Assembly (NCBI GenBank): GCA_004352715.1
Contig: SCFE01000096.1
Span: forward strand, 405,088-457,226
Length of the DNA: 52,139 bases
Direction of reading: 5' to 3'
Origin: Hofstenia miamia
Lineage: Eukaryota > Xenacoelomorpha > Acoela
In this document: piece by piece, positions 43,160 through 52,139 of the stretch
Layout: every line of letters begins with the position of its first letter
Numbering within the stretch: position 1 is the stretch's first letter
Made by a program: the position numbers and the translations under genes
The notes under the pieces: model-generated
Told to the model about the DNA's origin: nothing
The model's input: the letters and a program-made list of their open reading frames with translations, nothing else
The model's database searches: none

Positions 43160-45380
43160 ATCCCATAGCACAAATTCATTTTAAAGCAGAAATGTAAAAA
43201 AACATGCTCAGTTAACCATGAAATACTATAATATACATAAACAGTGAAAACAAAAGATGGAAAAAGTATGTGACATATCCTGCTATTTGTGTGTAGACAC
43301 ATTTGAAATTGCCAGACCACTGCGCTTTTAACTATCTTTGACCCAGTGAGTTGATATGTTACAAATTTGATAAATTCTTTTATACTATGTAAAGTATCAA
43401 TTGGTTCAGGCTAAATACACTAATATTATTGAGGTGAAACCATTTCATTGATTCCATAGTGCTCTGCTAAAATTAACAGTAGTGAATGCTATTGTAAAAA
43501 TATAGAGTTCATAAAAGCTGATATGAAATAATCAACTGCATGGGTAGATAGTAGATGTGCATAAATCTACATGATAAATATTTTGTATTAATCATTAACA
43601 AAATGCTTACAAAAAAAATTGAGATCTGGAAACCACTAAGAAATTTTGTAAAACAATTAGAAAGCAATAATATATCTCTTGACAAAATGAACATCATAGC
43701 ATAATTTATAGCTTAAGTAAGCTACCAGTTATAAAAATAGTAAATTTAGAGTGCATGTGATTAAACAAAATATTCAATATAGCAAAAATCAATAAATATA
43801 ATTTAGTTTAAAATAGAAATTTAAATAATGTGCTCAATTAAGTGTGAAATATTATAATATGCATAGGTTATCAAACAAAAGTATCAATATACCTCATTAT
43901 TTGCATGTAGATGCATTAGCCAGTCCAAAATGCACTGCCTTCAATCTCTGAGCTGTCACCATTTTGTGTTGTTCTTTATCATTATATGGCAATAAACAAG
44001 TCATTTTAAAGTGAAGCCATCTTTAATTGAAGTGAAACATGCTTTAAATTGTGCCTACATTGTTGAAAAACCATGTATGACGTGTATTCATTCTCCACCT
44101 CCCCCATTGTATTGTAGTTGCCATAGAAATTAAAATATGTTTTCCAGATGATTCATCATTATTCTAGCTAGCATAGTGCCACACACATCTGTTTTCCCTA
44201 ACAATCATTAAAATAGTCACAATTCCATGCTTTGCTCTGCTTTTTTTTCTAAACATATACACTTGTAAATGCATAGACCAAGTTATATGATAAATATTTT
44301 GTACTAATCAAAAGCAAAATGTTTACAAAGAATTTGAGTTCTAGAATAATTCAATATGTGTAATTCAGTTGTTAGTTAAAAATAAGAAATTAAACAAAAT
44401 GATTAGGTATAAATTTTTGCTCTCAATCAATTACTAGTTAAAGAAAAATAGCAGAAATTAGACACAAGTGATTAAAATAAAAAAAATCTGATAAACCAAT
44501 AACACATATAAATTTGTTTTAAATTAAAAACATGTTTGATGGAGAAAGAAATATTACTTCAATAAACCAATATTCCATATAAATTTGTTTTAAAGATAAA
44601 AATAAAAAAAAAAGGAAACAAAGGAAAAGAAAAATATTACATCAATGTATATAGCTGATAAAGCAATAGCACATAAAATCATTTAAAGCAAAAACTAAAA
44701 AAAACATGCTTGGTGAAAAAAGAGACATTACATCAACACATATACACAAATAAACCAATAACACATAAAATCATTTAAGGCAAAAATTAAAAAAATATTC
44801 TTGTTGAAAAAAGAGACATTACATCAATGTATATAGGCAAATAAACAAATAACACATACAATTGTTTAAACAAAAATTAAAAAAAACATGTTTAGTGAAA
44901 AAAGAAATATTACATCCATATATATAGGTAATGCAAAATACCCTGTTATTTGCATGTAGATGCATTTGAAATCACTAGTCCACTTTATCTTGCCTTTGTA
45001 AAGTAGCTTTAAACCAGAGAGTTGATTACTCACAAATTTGATTTTTAACATTAAATGAAAATGCACTTGAATTCTCCAGTCCAAAAATGCATTACTGACT
45101 TCAATCTCTGACCACTCAAGATAATTAATTCACAATTTGTACCAATCTCTTATGCTATAGAAAGTCTCACTTAATGTTAATGCCACACTTCAAAAATCAT
45201 TACTCCCTGCACTGTGTGATGGAGTGAGTCAGCAATTATCCTTGAGAAAGCATCTCTTTCAACTCCATCCACTAAAATTAATTGATTCACTTCATACAGT
45301 AATTGTAAAAAACATGGAGGGTTTATGAACACTGATAAGAAATAATCAAATGCATAGTTAGAACAGTAATAGATGAATGA
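43160..45380 (+). repeat. Three diverged copies of a 0.6-0.7-kb repeat
   Basis: A module of about 90 bp (AAAGCA.AAAT.. then ACATG.T..GT) followed by a shared landmark TTATTTGCATGTAGATGCAT recurs at about 43160-43310, 43780-43920 and 44490-44965. Downstream landmarks also recur: TGATAAATATTTTGTA at 43572 and 44288; GAAATAATCAA.TGCAT at 43524 and 45338. Spacing between the first module starts is about 620 and 710 bp. No coding capacity; it directly precedes the Gypsy remnant. Confidence 0.6.
44488..44935 (+). repeat. Degenerate minisatellite, about 90-bp unit, about five copies
   Basis: Each unit carries AAACCAATAACACATA, then a TTTAAA..AAAAATTAAAAA block, then ACATG.TT.GTGAAAAAAGA and ATTACATCAA.. 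Copies start near 44493, 44562, 44660, 44751 and 44839. Single, more diverged copies of the same unit are at about 43160 and 43780. Confidence 0.7.
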
Positions 45381-45619
45381 TTAATAATTCCTTTTTTACT
45401 AGTGATGGAAGTTACATTCTTACTAGATAAAAGCTTTTTGGATATGATGAGAGAGACAATAAAAAATTTTCCTTTAATTGATGTACTGTAATAATGTAAA
45501 CAACAAAAAATAACAACTGATAACACCAATAATGCTATTACTTGCAAATGACTTCAATTAAAGTTAAACCAGCTGCTACAGACAAATCACTAAAGGCCAT
45601 TAACCTACATAAAATACAT

Positions 45620-46200
45620 TGTAACCATTGCAGACAATGTGGACACAATAAATTGCAAAGCTACCATACACCTCATTGTGACTAATGATTGCTATTATAC
45701 AGACAATAGCAATATCTACAAATCTGACTCAGAAACTGGAGAAGATTTAAACTATTAAGAGCACTGACTCCCAGCCAAGCATGAACAGTACTAGTAACAA
45801 CAAACCTAGATAAAAATAATATACCTGTTACTATCAACAGCATAATCATGCAGACTACCATTGACTTCAGAGCCTTAGTATCCATTATTGCTGACACCTT
45901 TGCAAAAAAATCAGCATAAATCATAATGACATTAAGTCTCATAACCATTTAATTAATGCCTCAGGTGACTATCTGACACAAAGGGTCAAATTGAAAACCT
46001 ACAATTCACAATTTCAAACAATAAATTCACACATGATATTCTCATAGTTGATACAACAAGCCATGCTCTGCCCTACAAATTAATACTCAGTAAAGACTTC
46101 TTAGAGAAGTATCAATGCATTATTAATTTCATGGACAAAACCTTAACAATAGATCCAAAAATGAAGATATTACCACTCACCTTCAAACCATTGATTCACA
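45620..46200 (+). pseudogene. Gypsy gag zinc knuckle and aspartic protease remnant
   Basis: At 45620 the frame reads CNHCRQCGHNKLQS: CX2CX4H as in a retroviral-type zinc knuckle, but the final Cys is Ser. At 45821-45895 PVTINSIIMQTTIDFRALVS matches the retropepsin start, with the catalytic DTG/DSG replaced by DFR. LPYKLILSKDFLEKYQCIIN at about 46070 fits the C-terminal part of the protease (DFL..Y...I). Stops lie between these blocks. Confidence 0.65.
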
Positions 46201-46488
46201 AACCATAATTCTATGCCCATCTGAACCAATAACAATTGAACTCTTCAGCTGGTGTTTTATCATGCTTACTGCAGATTAACCACTGAAAAGCAACATTGTT
46301 ATTAACAATCAACATGGTTTTAATGCCCAAAAAGTTATCATTCTAGCATCAATCCTCCAGTGTAGAAACAACACTGTCACCACAGCTGTCCTAAATAAAA
46401 GCAATAAATTAATAAAACTCATACCTGACAATATAATAATATTTTCAACCACACTAATCACATTAGTTACTAAAAGCACCTACTAAAA

Positions 46489-47254
46489 CTTGATAAAATC
46501 CTAAGCCTACTAAAAACATCTGGCTTGAAGTTCAATGGAAATAAATGTAAAATCTTACAAACATCATTAATTTTCCTGAGTAGGCAAATACAGAAAGGAA
46601 AAATCACCTTAAAGGAGGATGCTCATGATGTAATTAAAAACATCACTGTGCCTAACAATATAAAAGATGTTCAACACATCTTAGACTTTTTTTTAACTAT
46701 TATCAAACATTCATAGCAAACATTGCTGAAAAAACTGTTCATATGTCCAACCTACTTAAAGGTAAAACATTTTTCTCATGGACATGGGACCACCAGCAAG
46801 AGTTGATCAAACTCAAACTAGAGCTACAATGCTTACCCAGTTTGAACACACCCAATTTCTCTAAGGAATTCATTCTTAACTGCAATGCCAGTTCAGTCAC
46901 CATAGGCACCACATTAGGCCAAATCATTGACAGCATTGAATGCCCCATGCAATTATTCAGCAGAAAACTATGCCCCATAGAACTAAATTATAGCTCAACA
47001 AAAATGAAATGCTCACTCATATCAAAAGTTTAAAAGAGTTTTGCTACTTTCTTCTCAGAAAACCATATTTCACAGTCTCCACAGATAATTCCAAAAAATT
47101 TTTAGGAGACAGATCCAATATCATCACTAGGTGGATTGAGTATCTAACAAATTTCAACTTTACGATCATACATCAAAAAGGGAAACAGCATACTAATGCT
47201 GATCTATTAACAGCACTACCACAATACCATTGTGATACTGTGAAACCTATGTAA
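46489..47254 (+). pseudogene. Gypsy RT end and RNase H remnant
   Basis: From 46489: the RT C-terminal block (GLKFNGNKCKILQTS, then FLSRQIQKGKITLKED, VPNNIKDVQHILDFF), a frame break near 46716, then the RNase H block (KGKTFFSWTWDHQQELIKLK; FILNCNASSVTIGTTLGQII, where the family DAS is NAS, losing a catalytic Asp; LFSRKLCPIELNYSSTK). A second shift at about 47020 leads to the tail (LRKPYFTVSTDNSKKFLGD; IIHQKGKQHTNADLLTALP). Catalytically dead. Confidence 0.8.
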
Positions 47255-47449
47255 GACAAAGTCCCCTTTCCTTCCATCAGGATTCAACAACTTACCAGAA
47301 ATCAACACTGATCAACAAGGAAACCCACTGCTACCAGTGTAACTAAAAGAAGAAATCACTGAACAGGAGATAATAAATCACCAAAACAACAATATACAAC
47401 TTAAACAAATCATCAATAAAATCACCAACCAAGATAACAATTTAAGGGC

Positions 47450-48250
47450 TAATCAACATTGTTTTGTGTTGTTATGTGGTTGTTTTAGGTATCAAAAACA
47501 ATGTTGTTTTAACATTGAAATGGTACCATTTCATTGGTCAAAACAAAGTTGCTTCAACAATGTCACATTAGGTTGCTTTTTGGTTGTTTTTTATGAATAA
47601 AAAAATAAATATTTTAAGTTCATAACAACATTGTTCTATGTTGTCACATGATTGTTATAGCATTACTTTTATATGTAAAATAACATTTTATATTGCTAAA
47701 CAGTTCAAGCTTTGCTACTTAAGCAAACACAATCCTAATAAAGGGCAAACCATTATCTTTCAGATACTGTCAAACATATTCAAAAAAACATTTGCTAAAC
47801 ATTTAAATGAATGTTTTGTATATAAATGATAACAATTAGCATAAAAATCTGCCAAATTTAACAAAAATTTAAAAATCTAAAATTAAGTACAATTTTAAAA
47901 TAGTACTTTCTTAAATTGTGAAAAATATCTTCTGTTCAAATGTAACTTTTTTATTTAGCAGTCAATTTCAAGGTGTCCAAATATTCATGAATAAATTATT
48001 TTGGAAATTCACTTACTGTTATATAATAATTTCCACAAATTTAAAATTTCAAAAGGTTTCACAAATCCTTTTTTTATATTAAAAGGTTCTAGTAATAAGA
48101 ATAACAAAGTGAGTTTTATTTCTGAGAATTTGCTCACTGATTATTTATTACTAAAGTTGTTATTATGATGTTAGTGGTTGCTGCAACAACCAAAAGTATG
48201 AAACAACTATAAACAACATAAGAACAACCAAAATTGTTATCTGAGAATCC
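47450..48250 (+). mobile_element. Non-autonomous insertion with complementary termini, inside Gypsy pol
   Basis: An AT-rich, stop-filled block separates the RNase H end from the integrase start. Its left end is rich in GTTGTT/AACATTGTT motifs (ACATTGTTTTGTGTTGTTAT) and its right end carries the same motifs on the other strand (TTGGTTGTTCTTATGTTGTT), an imperfect inverted repeat. This suggests a non-autonomous DNA transposon of about 0.8 kb. The target duplication was not resolved. Confidence 0.4.
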
Positions 48251-48307
48251 ACAAATCAAATTAAACAATGTATTAACTAAATACTACAACACTTATAATT
48301 GGAAATT
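47554..48307 (+). repeat. 754-bp direct repeat, copy 1
   Basis: Nearly identical to 48309-49062, with one difference noticed (AAATCAAATT against AAACCAAATT near the end). Confidence 0.92.
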
Positions 48308-48308
48308 N

Positions 48309-49062
48309 TCAACAATGTCACATTAGGTTGCTTTTTGGTTGTTTTTTATGAATAAAAAAATAAATATTTTAAGTTCATAACAACATTGTTCTATGTTGTC
48401 ACATGATTGTTATAGCATTACTTTTATATGTAAAATAACATTTTATATTGCTAAACAGTTCAAGCTTTGCTACTTAAGCAAACACAATCCTAATAAAGGG
48501 CAAACCATTATCTTTCAGATACTGTCAAACATATTCAAAAAAACATTTGCTAAACATTTAAATGAATGTTTTGTATATAAATGATAACAATTAGCATAAA
48601 AATCTGCCAAATTTAACAAAAATTTAAAAATCTAAAATTAAGTACAATTTTAAAATAGTACTTTCTTAAATTGTGAAAAATATCTTCTGTTCAAATGTAA
48701 CTTTTTTATTTAGCAGTCAATTTCAAGGTGTCCAAATATTCATGAATAAATTATTTTGGAAATTCACTTACTGTTATATAATAATTTCCACAAATTTAAA
48801 ATTTCAAAAGGTTTCACAAATCCTTTTTTTATATTAAAAGGTTCTAGTAATAAGAATAACAAAGTGAGTTTTATTTCTGAGAATTTGCTCACTGATTATT
48901 TATTACTAAAGTTGTTATTATGATGTTAGTGGTTGCTGCAACAACCAAAAGTATGAAACAACTATAAACAACATAAGAACAACCAAAATTGTTATCTGAG
49001 AATCCACAAACCAAATTAAACAATGTATTAACTAAATACTACAACACTTATAATTGGAAATT
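48309..49062 (+). repeat. 754-bp direct repeat, copy 2, after a single N
   Basis: Begins right after the lone N at 48308; offset from copy 1 is 755. Best explained as a false tandem duplication made when two overlapping contigs or alleles were joined with one N. Confidence 0.88.
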
Positions 49063-50160
49063 AACAGCCAATGGCCTTCTTTTCATCACTGACAAACATC
49101 ACAACCATATTGCATTACCAGAATATTACAAATATGATATTGCCAGGAAATTCCATGAATAAGTACACAATGGCATCATGCAAACAGAGTGTACAATGAA
49201 CACACAATTTCTCTGTATCAGAATTAGATCAATTATCTCCAACATCATTGATAAATGCACAACATGCATTCTAACAAACACAGCACACTTCCCCAAACAG
49301 CATGCTAAGCTTCAAAAACTTACATCATCCAGCCCTAATGATGTTGTCCACATCAACATAGTGTAACAACCTCCACCTGGCTTATTTGCACCGTGTATTA
49401 TTGTTAATAACTATCACTCAGTAAATTGCGGGTGAGGAGTTACTAGGTTATTGAACCGCCAGACTTTTCCTTTTTAGTTAACTAGTTAGGTTAATTGAGT
49501 ACTAATTATCACTGTTTAGGTGACGAAGCCGTGTGNTACAAAATCAATAGAATAATTAACTAAATTTTACAATCATATTTCTGATTATATTTAATCACTA
49601 TAATTGTTTGACGTTAATCCTTTGTTTGCAGCTATTCTTTTTGGGATGATGCTACAATAGGGCACTTATCCAAAGATGATAAAGACTACCAATATGTCTT
49701 AGTTATAGTAGATAACTTCACCAAATATGCATGAATGGTGCCCATTGCTGACCAAACAGCACCTACAGTCACCATAGCTATGCTCCACACATGGATCCTC
49801 TGCTTTTGTAAAATGAGTATATTAGTATCTGACCACAGCACACAATTCAAGGGCTCTCTCACACAAGAATTGCTTAAACAATTTGAAATACTAGATGAAC
49901 ATGCCACCCCATACCACCAGCAAAGCAATGGTGTCATCCAATGACTAAACAAAACACTTATTAAACTAATATGTATCACAACTACACACATCAGTGAGAA
50001 ATACTGGTGATACATACTCCCCCATATCAAGTACTTCTGCAATACATCAGTCCATTTGACAACAGGCCTTACACCATTTAAAGCTAGATATGGCCATGAA
50101 GCCTCAACAGCTTTAACTATGATGTACAAATGCCATAAACCTGTTGCCAACAACAATTAA
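49063..50160 (+). pseudogene. Gypsy integrase remnant
   Basis: The zinc-binding head (HNHIALPEYY, HNGIMQTECTMNTQF, IIDKCTTCILTNTAHFP, an H..H..C..C arrangement) is at 49080-49300. After an interruption at 49363-49632 the core resumes: FWDDATIGHLSKDDKDYQYV and VIVDNFTKYA with the first Asp, SDHSTQFKGSLTQELLKQF with the second Asp, and YHQQSNGVIQ, where the family has NG..ER: the catalytic Glu is Gln and the next codon is a stop. A C-terminal part (VHLTTGLTPFKARYGHEA) continues to about 50110. Dead. Confidence 0.8.
49363..49632 (+). other. About 270-bp insertion in the integrase, containing a lone N
   Basis: Non-coding segment between VVHIN and the YSFWDDATIG core; includes the N at 49536. Could be a small transposon fragment or a misjoin. 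Its higher-GC part (49370-49535) resembles nothing nearby. Confidence 0.4.
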
Positions 50161-50640
50161 ATTAAAGATCTTATCTCAGAACTACAGAAGATACACAAAA
50201 CAATCTGTACATTCAATAAGAAAAGTTCTGTATGCCAAAGCTACAAACTATAATAAAACATTATATGGAGAGCCACACTAAATAGGCAATAAAGTCTACT
50301 CATTTACACCAATACAAATGTCTGACAGTAAGCAAATTTGAACATTAGCAACATGCTGGTTGGGCCAGCAGCTATAACCAAACTGCTATCACACAATAAT
50401 TATCTCTTAGATAATTGGAAAACCTGCAACTTAATAAAAGATAATAAAAGATATTGAACACCCAACAATTAATAACATACAAGAATTCAAGGTTGTCACA
50501 AATAATAATGACAAATATACCACAATGCCTGAGCTAGATGACATCCATGAGGACTTGTTTGATGAGCCTGTGAGAGACAGATGCTCCAATACCACAAATG
50601 TGAATATTACCTAAATGTAAACCATGCACAAAAAATATAA

Positions 50641-52139
50641 CAAATCCCACTGACTGTGATCTTAGCCTCACTTATTTGTTGAGCTCTGCTCTTAATGAAG
50701 AGAACAATACCACACCAATCCAGTAGTGAAACCAAGAATCCTCACCATTCCAGCTGAAACATTTCAAGATGGTTGATAACATGGTTTGTTATTAGTGCAT
50801 TAAATTGGCTGTTATTGTTTATTGATACACATATATACAAAACATTTAAAAGTATAAATGTTATATTATAAGAAATTGCTTACATTTTAAAATTTTATAG
50901 ATGTCTTTTATATTAATGTGGCATAATCCATCAAATAACCATGTGTGGTCAAAGTAAGAATAAAGATGGACGTAACTAAGACTAAAATGTAATAATGATT
51001 AAAATGTAAACACATGGTTATGATTGATTATTTGATTTGTAAATTGTTTTATGCAGTTTGATATTTTGCTCAACAGTATTTGGCAAAAACAAAGATGGCC
51101 AAACAGTGTACTCTAATTAACACTGATGTTGCGTAATTAAAAGCAGAACTAAAATATGAGGGAAAATTGTAAACAAGTATCAATCAAACAGGTACTAGTT
51201 GAGCATTTGATTATTTACTAAAAAGTGCTATAAATATGTTATGATTGATAAGATGGTTGATGAATGAATTTAGTTTGGATTTACTTCTTCTCTTGTTAGG
51301 TTATTTAATAGTTGTATGGAAAGCTAAATGTTTTAGCACTAGAGGTAATTGTACAGTGGTTCCCACATACATTTAACAGAATGCTGGAGCAGCCTCACAA
51401 ACAGCTATTCAACAGTGGTGAGGGTGATAGCTGTAGTTTTCTCAAAGTGCTTTTAGGTTACAACTAGGTATAGGGATTTTTCTGTGTTATAGCTTTCCTA
51501 TTACTTGTTGCTTGCCAGTTATTATGATTCTATTTACTTTGCTCTACATGTTTGTTATTCCATTATTGAATCCAAGTTGTTTATAGTTTTATATCATAGT
51601 TAGTAATTCAGTACTGAATTTAATTAGCTCATGGTATTACATCACTGTTATTATTACTTTGGTATTGAATTTAAGTTGCTCATGGTTTTATATCATAGAC
51701 CTTTGGCCAACATATGCATTCACTTTCTTGCAGACAGCATTGATTGTTTACATGTACAAAGGGTTAGCATGTATAACTATATCTGTAGGGCTATTATATG
51801 TAAGGATTGATAACAAGCTAAAGTATTGTGGTTGCAGTATTTGATTATCTTTACATAGTCATAATAACAAAAACAATCAATGCACTAAATTCATAGGCAT
51901 TCAAAAATCCACAATCACTGAGTTTCATATTCACACACTGATCCCATTAATGGTTTCCCCTGCAAAGTTCAAGTGCAAGCTGTAGTTGTGGCTGATTGTA
52001 GCATCACCCAAAAGGAATAAGCTGCAAACAAGAGATTAACGTTGAATGATTAATAGTGATCAGAATTATGATTGTAAAAATTTAGTTAATTATCCTATTC
52101 ATTTTGTAAGATTCAACCAAGTTACAATATTGGACATTC
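50641..52139. other. AT-rich DNA, no gene seen
   Basis: No coding potential recognised. The 3' LTR of the Gypsy element would be expected in this stretch, but I could not find a matching 5' copy. GTATTGAATTTAAGTTGCTC and related phrases recur two or three times at 51560-51690 as weak local repeats. Confidence 0.45.

Larger units (their letters stand above)
45600..50640 (+). mobile_element. Degenerate Gypsy-type LTR retroelement
   Basis: Plus-strand retroelement with the Ty3/Gypsy order: gag-like zinc knuckle, protease, end of RT, RNase H, integrase zinc finger and core. Most of the RT palm is missing between 46450 and 46525. Two insertions interrupt the RNase H to integrase region (about 47450-49060, inflated by a false duplication) and the integrase (about 49363-49632). 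No LTRs were identified on either side. Stops and shifts throughout; not functional. Confidence 0.8.

Noticed and set aside
44488-44935. CRISPR-like array
   Set aside because: The repeated unit has no constant-repeat/unique-spacer structure and the organism is an animal; it is a degenerate minisatellite.
45682-45948. 88-codon minus-strand open frame rich in Val/Met/Leu, membrane-like
   Set aside because: Antisense of the Gypsy protease region, which reads sensibly on the plus strand.
47638-48584. Two identical 63-codon open frames 755 bp apart, as if a duplicated gene
   Set aside because: They fall in the 754-bp repeat joined by a single N, a likely false duplication, and the frame has no protein-like features.
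49686-50156. 156-codon minus-strand open frame
   Set aside because: Antisense shadow of the integrase core on the plus strand.

Overview
The window looks like an AT-rich invertebrate animal genome, most likely an arthropod. I infer this from the mix of spliced genes with GT-AG introns, (AT)n tracts, and degenerate transposons typical of arthropod and cnidarian genomes: mariner DD41D, Tc1, piggyBac, Merlin, hAT, a Harbinger-type MITE, LINEs, a Penelope-like element and Gypsy. There are no operons, bacterial promoters, tRNAs, rRNAs or CRISPR arrays. Two long N gaps (4629-5376 and 8756-9064) are bordered by (AT)n. Five single Ns (22168, 22420, 42480, 48308, 49536) mark assembly joins, several of them beside near-exact direct repeats.

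Two host genes can be recognised, both partial and both on the + strand. (1) The 3' part of USP39/Sad1, the catalytically dead USP-fold subunit of the U4/U6.U5 tri-snRNP: five phase-consistent exons at 10556-10604, 10646-10788, 10874-11016, 11541-11697 and 19722-19808. The last intron is about 8 kb and carries an unidentified multi-domain transposon-like gene (15.3-16.6 kb) and a Tc1 element (16.8-18.5 kb) that itself holds a Harbinger-type MITE. (2) A rhodopsin-family GPCR: exon 1 (32657-32959, TM1 to early TM3) and exon 2 (36371-36707, late TM3 to TM5). TM6-TM7 were not found. Three further coding-like stretches (3572-3828 minus, 6801-6972 minus, 39148-39273 plus) may be exons of genes I cannot name.

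Layout: 0.3-1.5 kb, a DD41D mariner-type transposon broken by a 52-bp tandem duplication; 5.4 kb, a Merlin/ISXO2 transposase fragment entering a gap; 9.3-10.1 kb, a dead piggyBac transposase; 10.5-19.8 kb, USP39; 21.0-26.5 kb, a LINE graveyard in which one plus-strand LINE splits a minus-strand LINE in two; 26.8-27.5 kb, a Penelope-like remnant between 29-bp inverted repeats; 28.4-29.5 kb, a hAT-like element with a nested 273-bp hAT MITE that keeps a perfect 8-bp target duplication; 32.6-36.7 kb, the GPCR with a transposase-like remnant in its intron; 37.0-38.3 kb, a second dead Tc1 element; 42.4-45.4 kb, a multi-scale decayed repeat array; 45.6-50.6 kb, a heavily broken Gypsy-type retroelement.

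I looked for a novel system and did not find a convincing intact one. The most informative signals are the nested-insertion history, the unnamed transposon-like family at 15.3-16.6 kb, the repeat array at 43-45 kb, and assembly artefacts that mimic biology.
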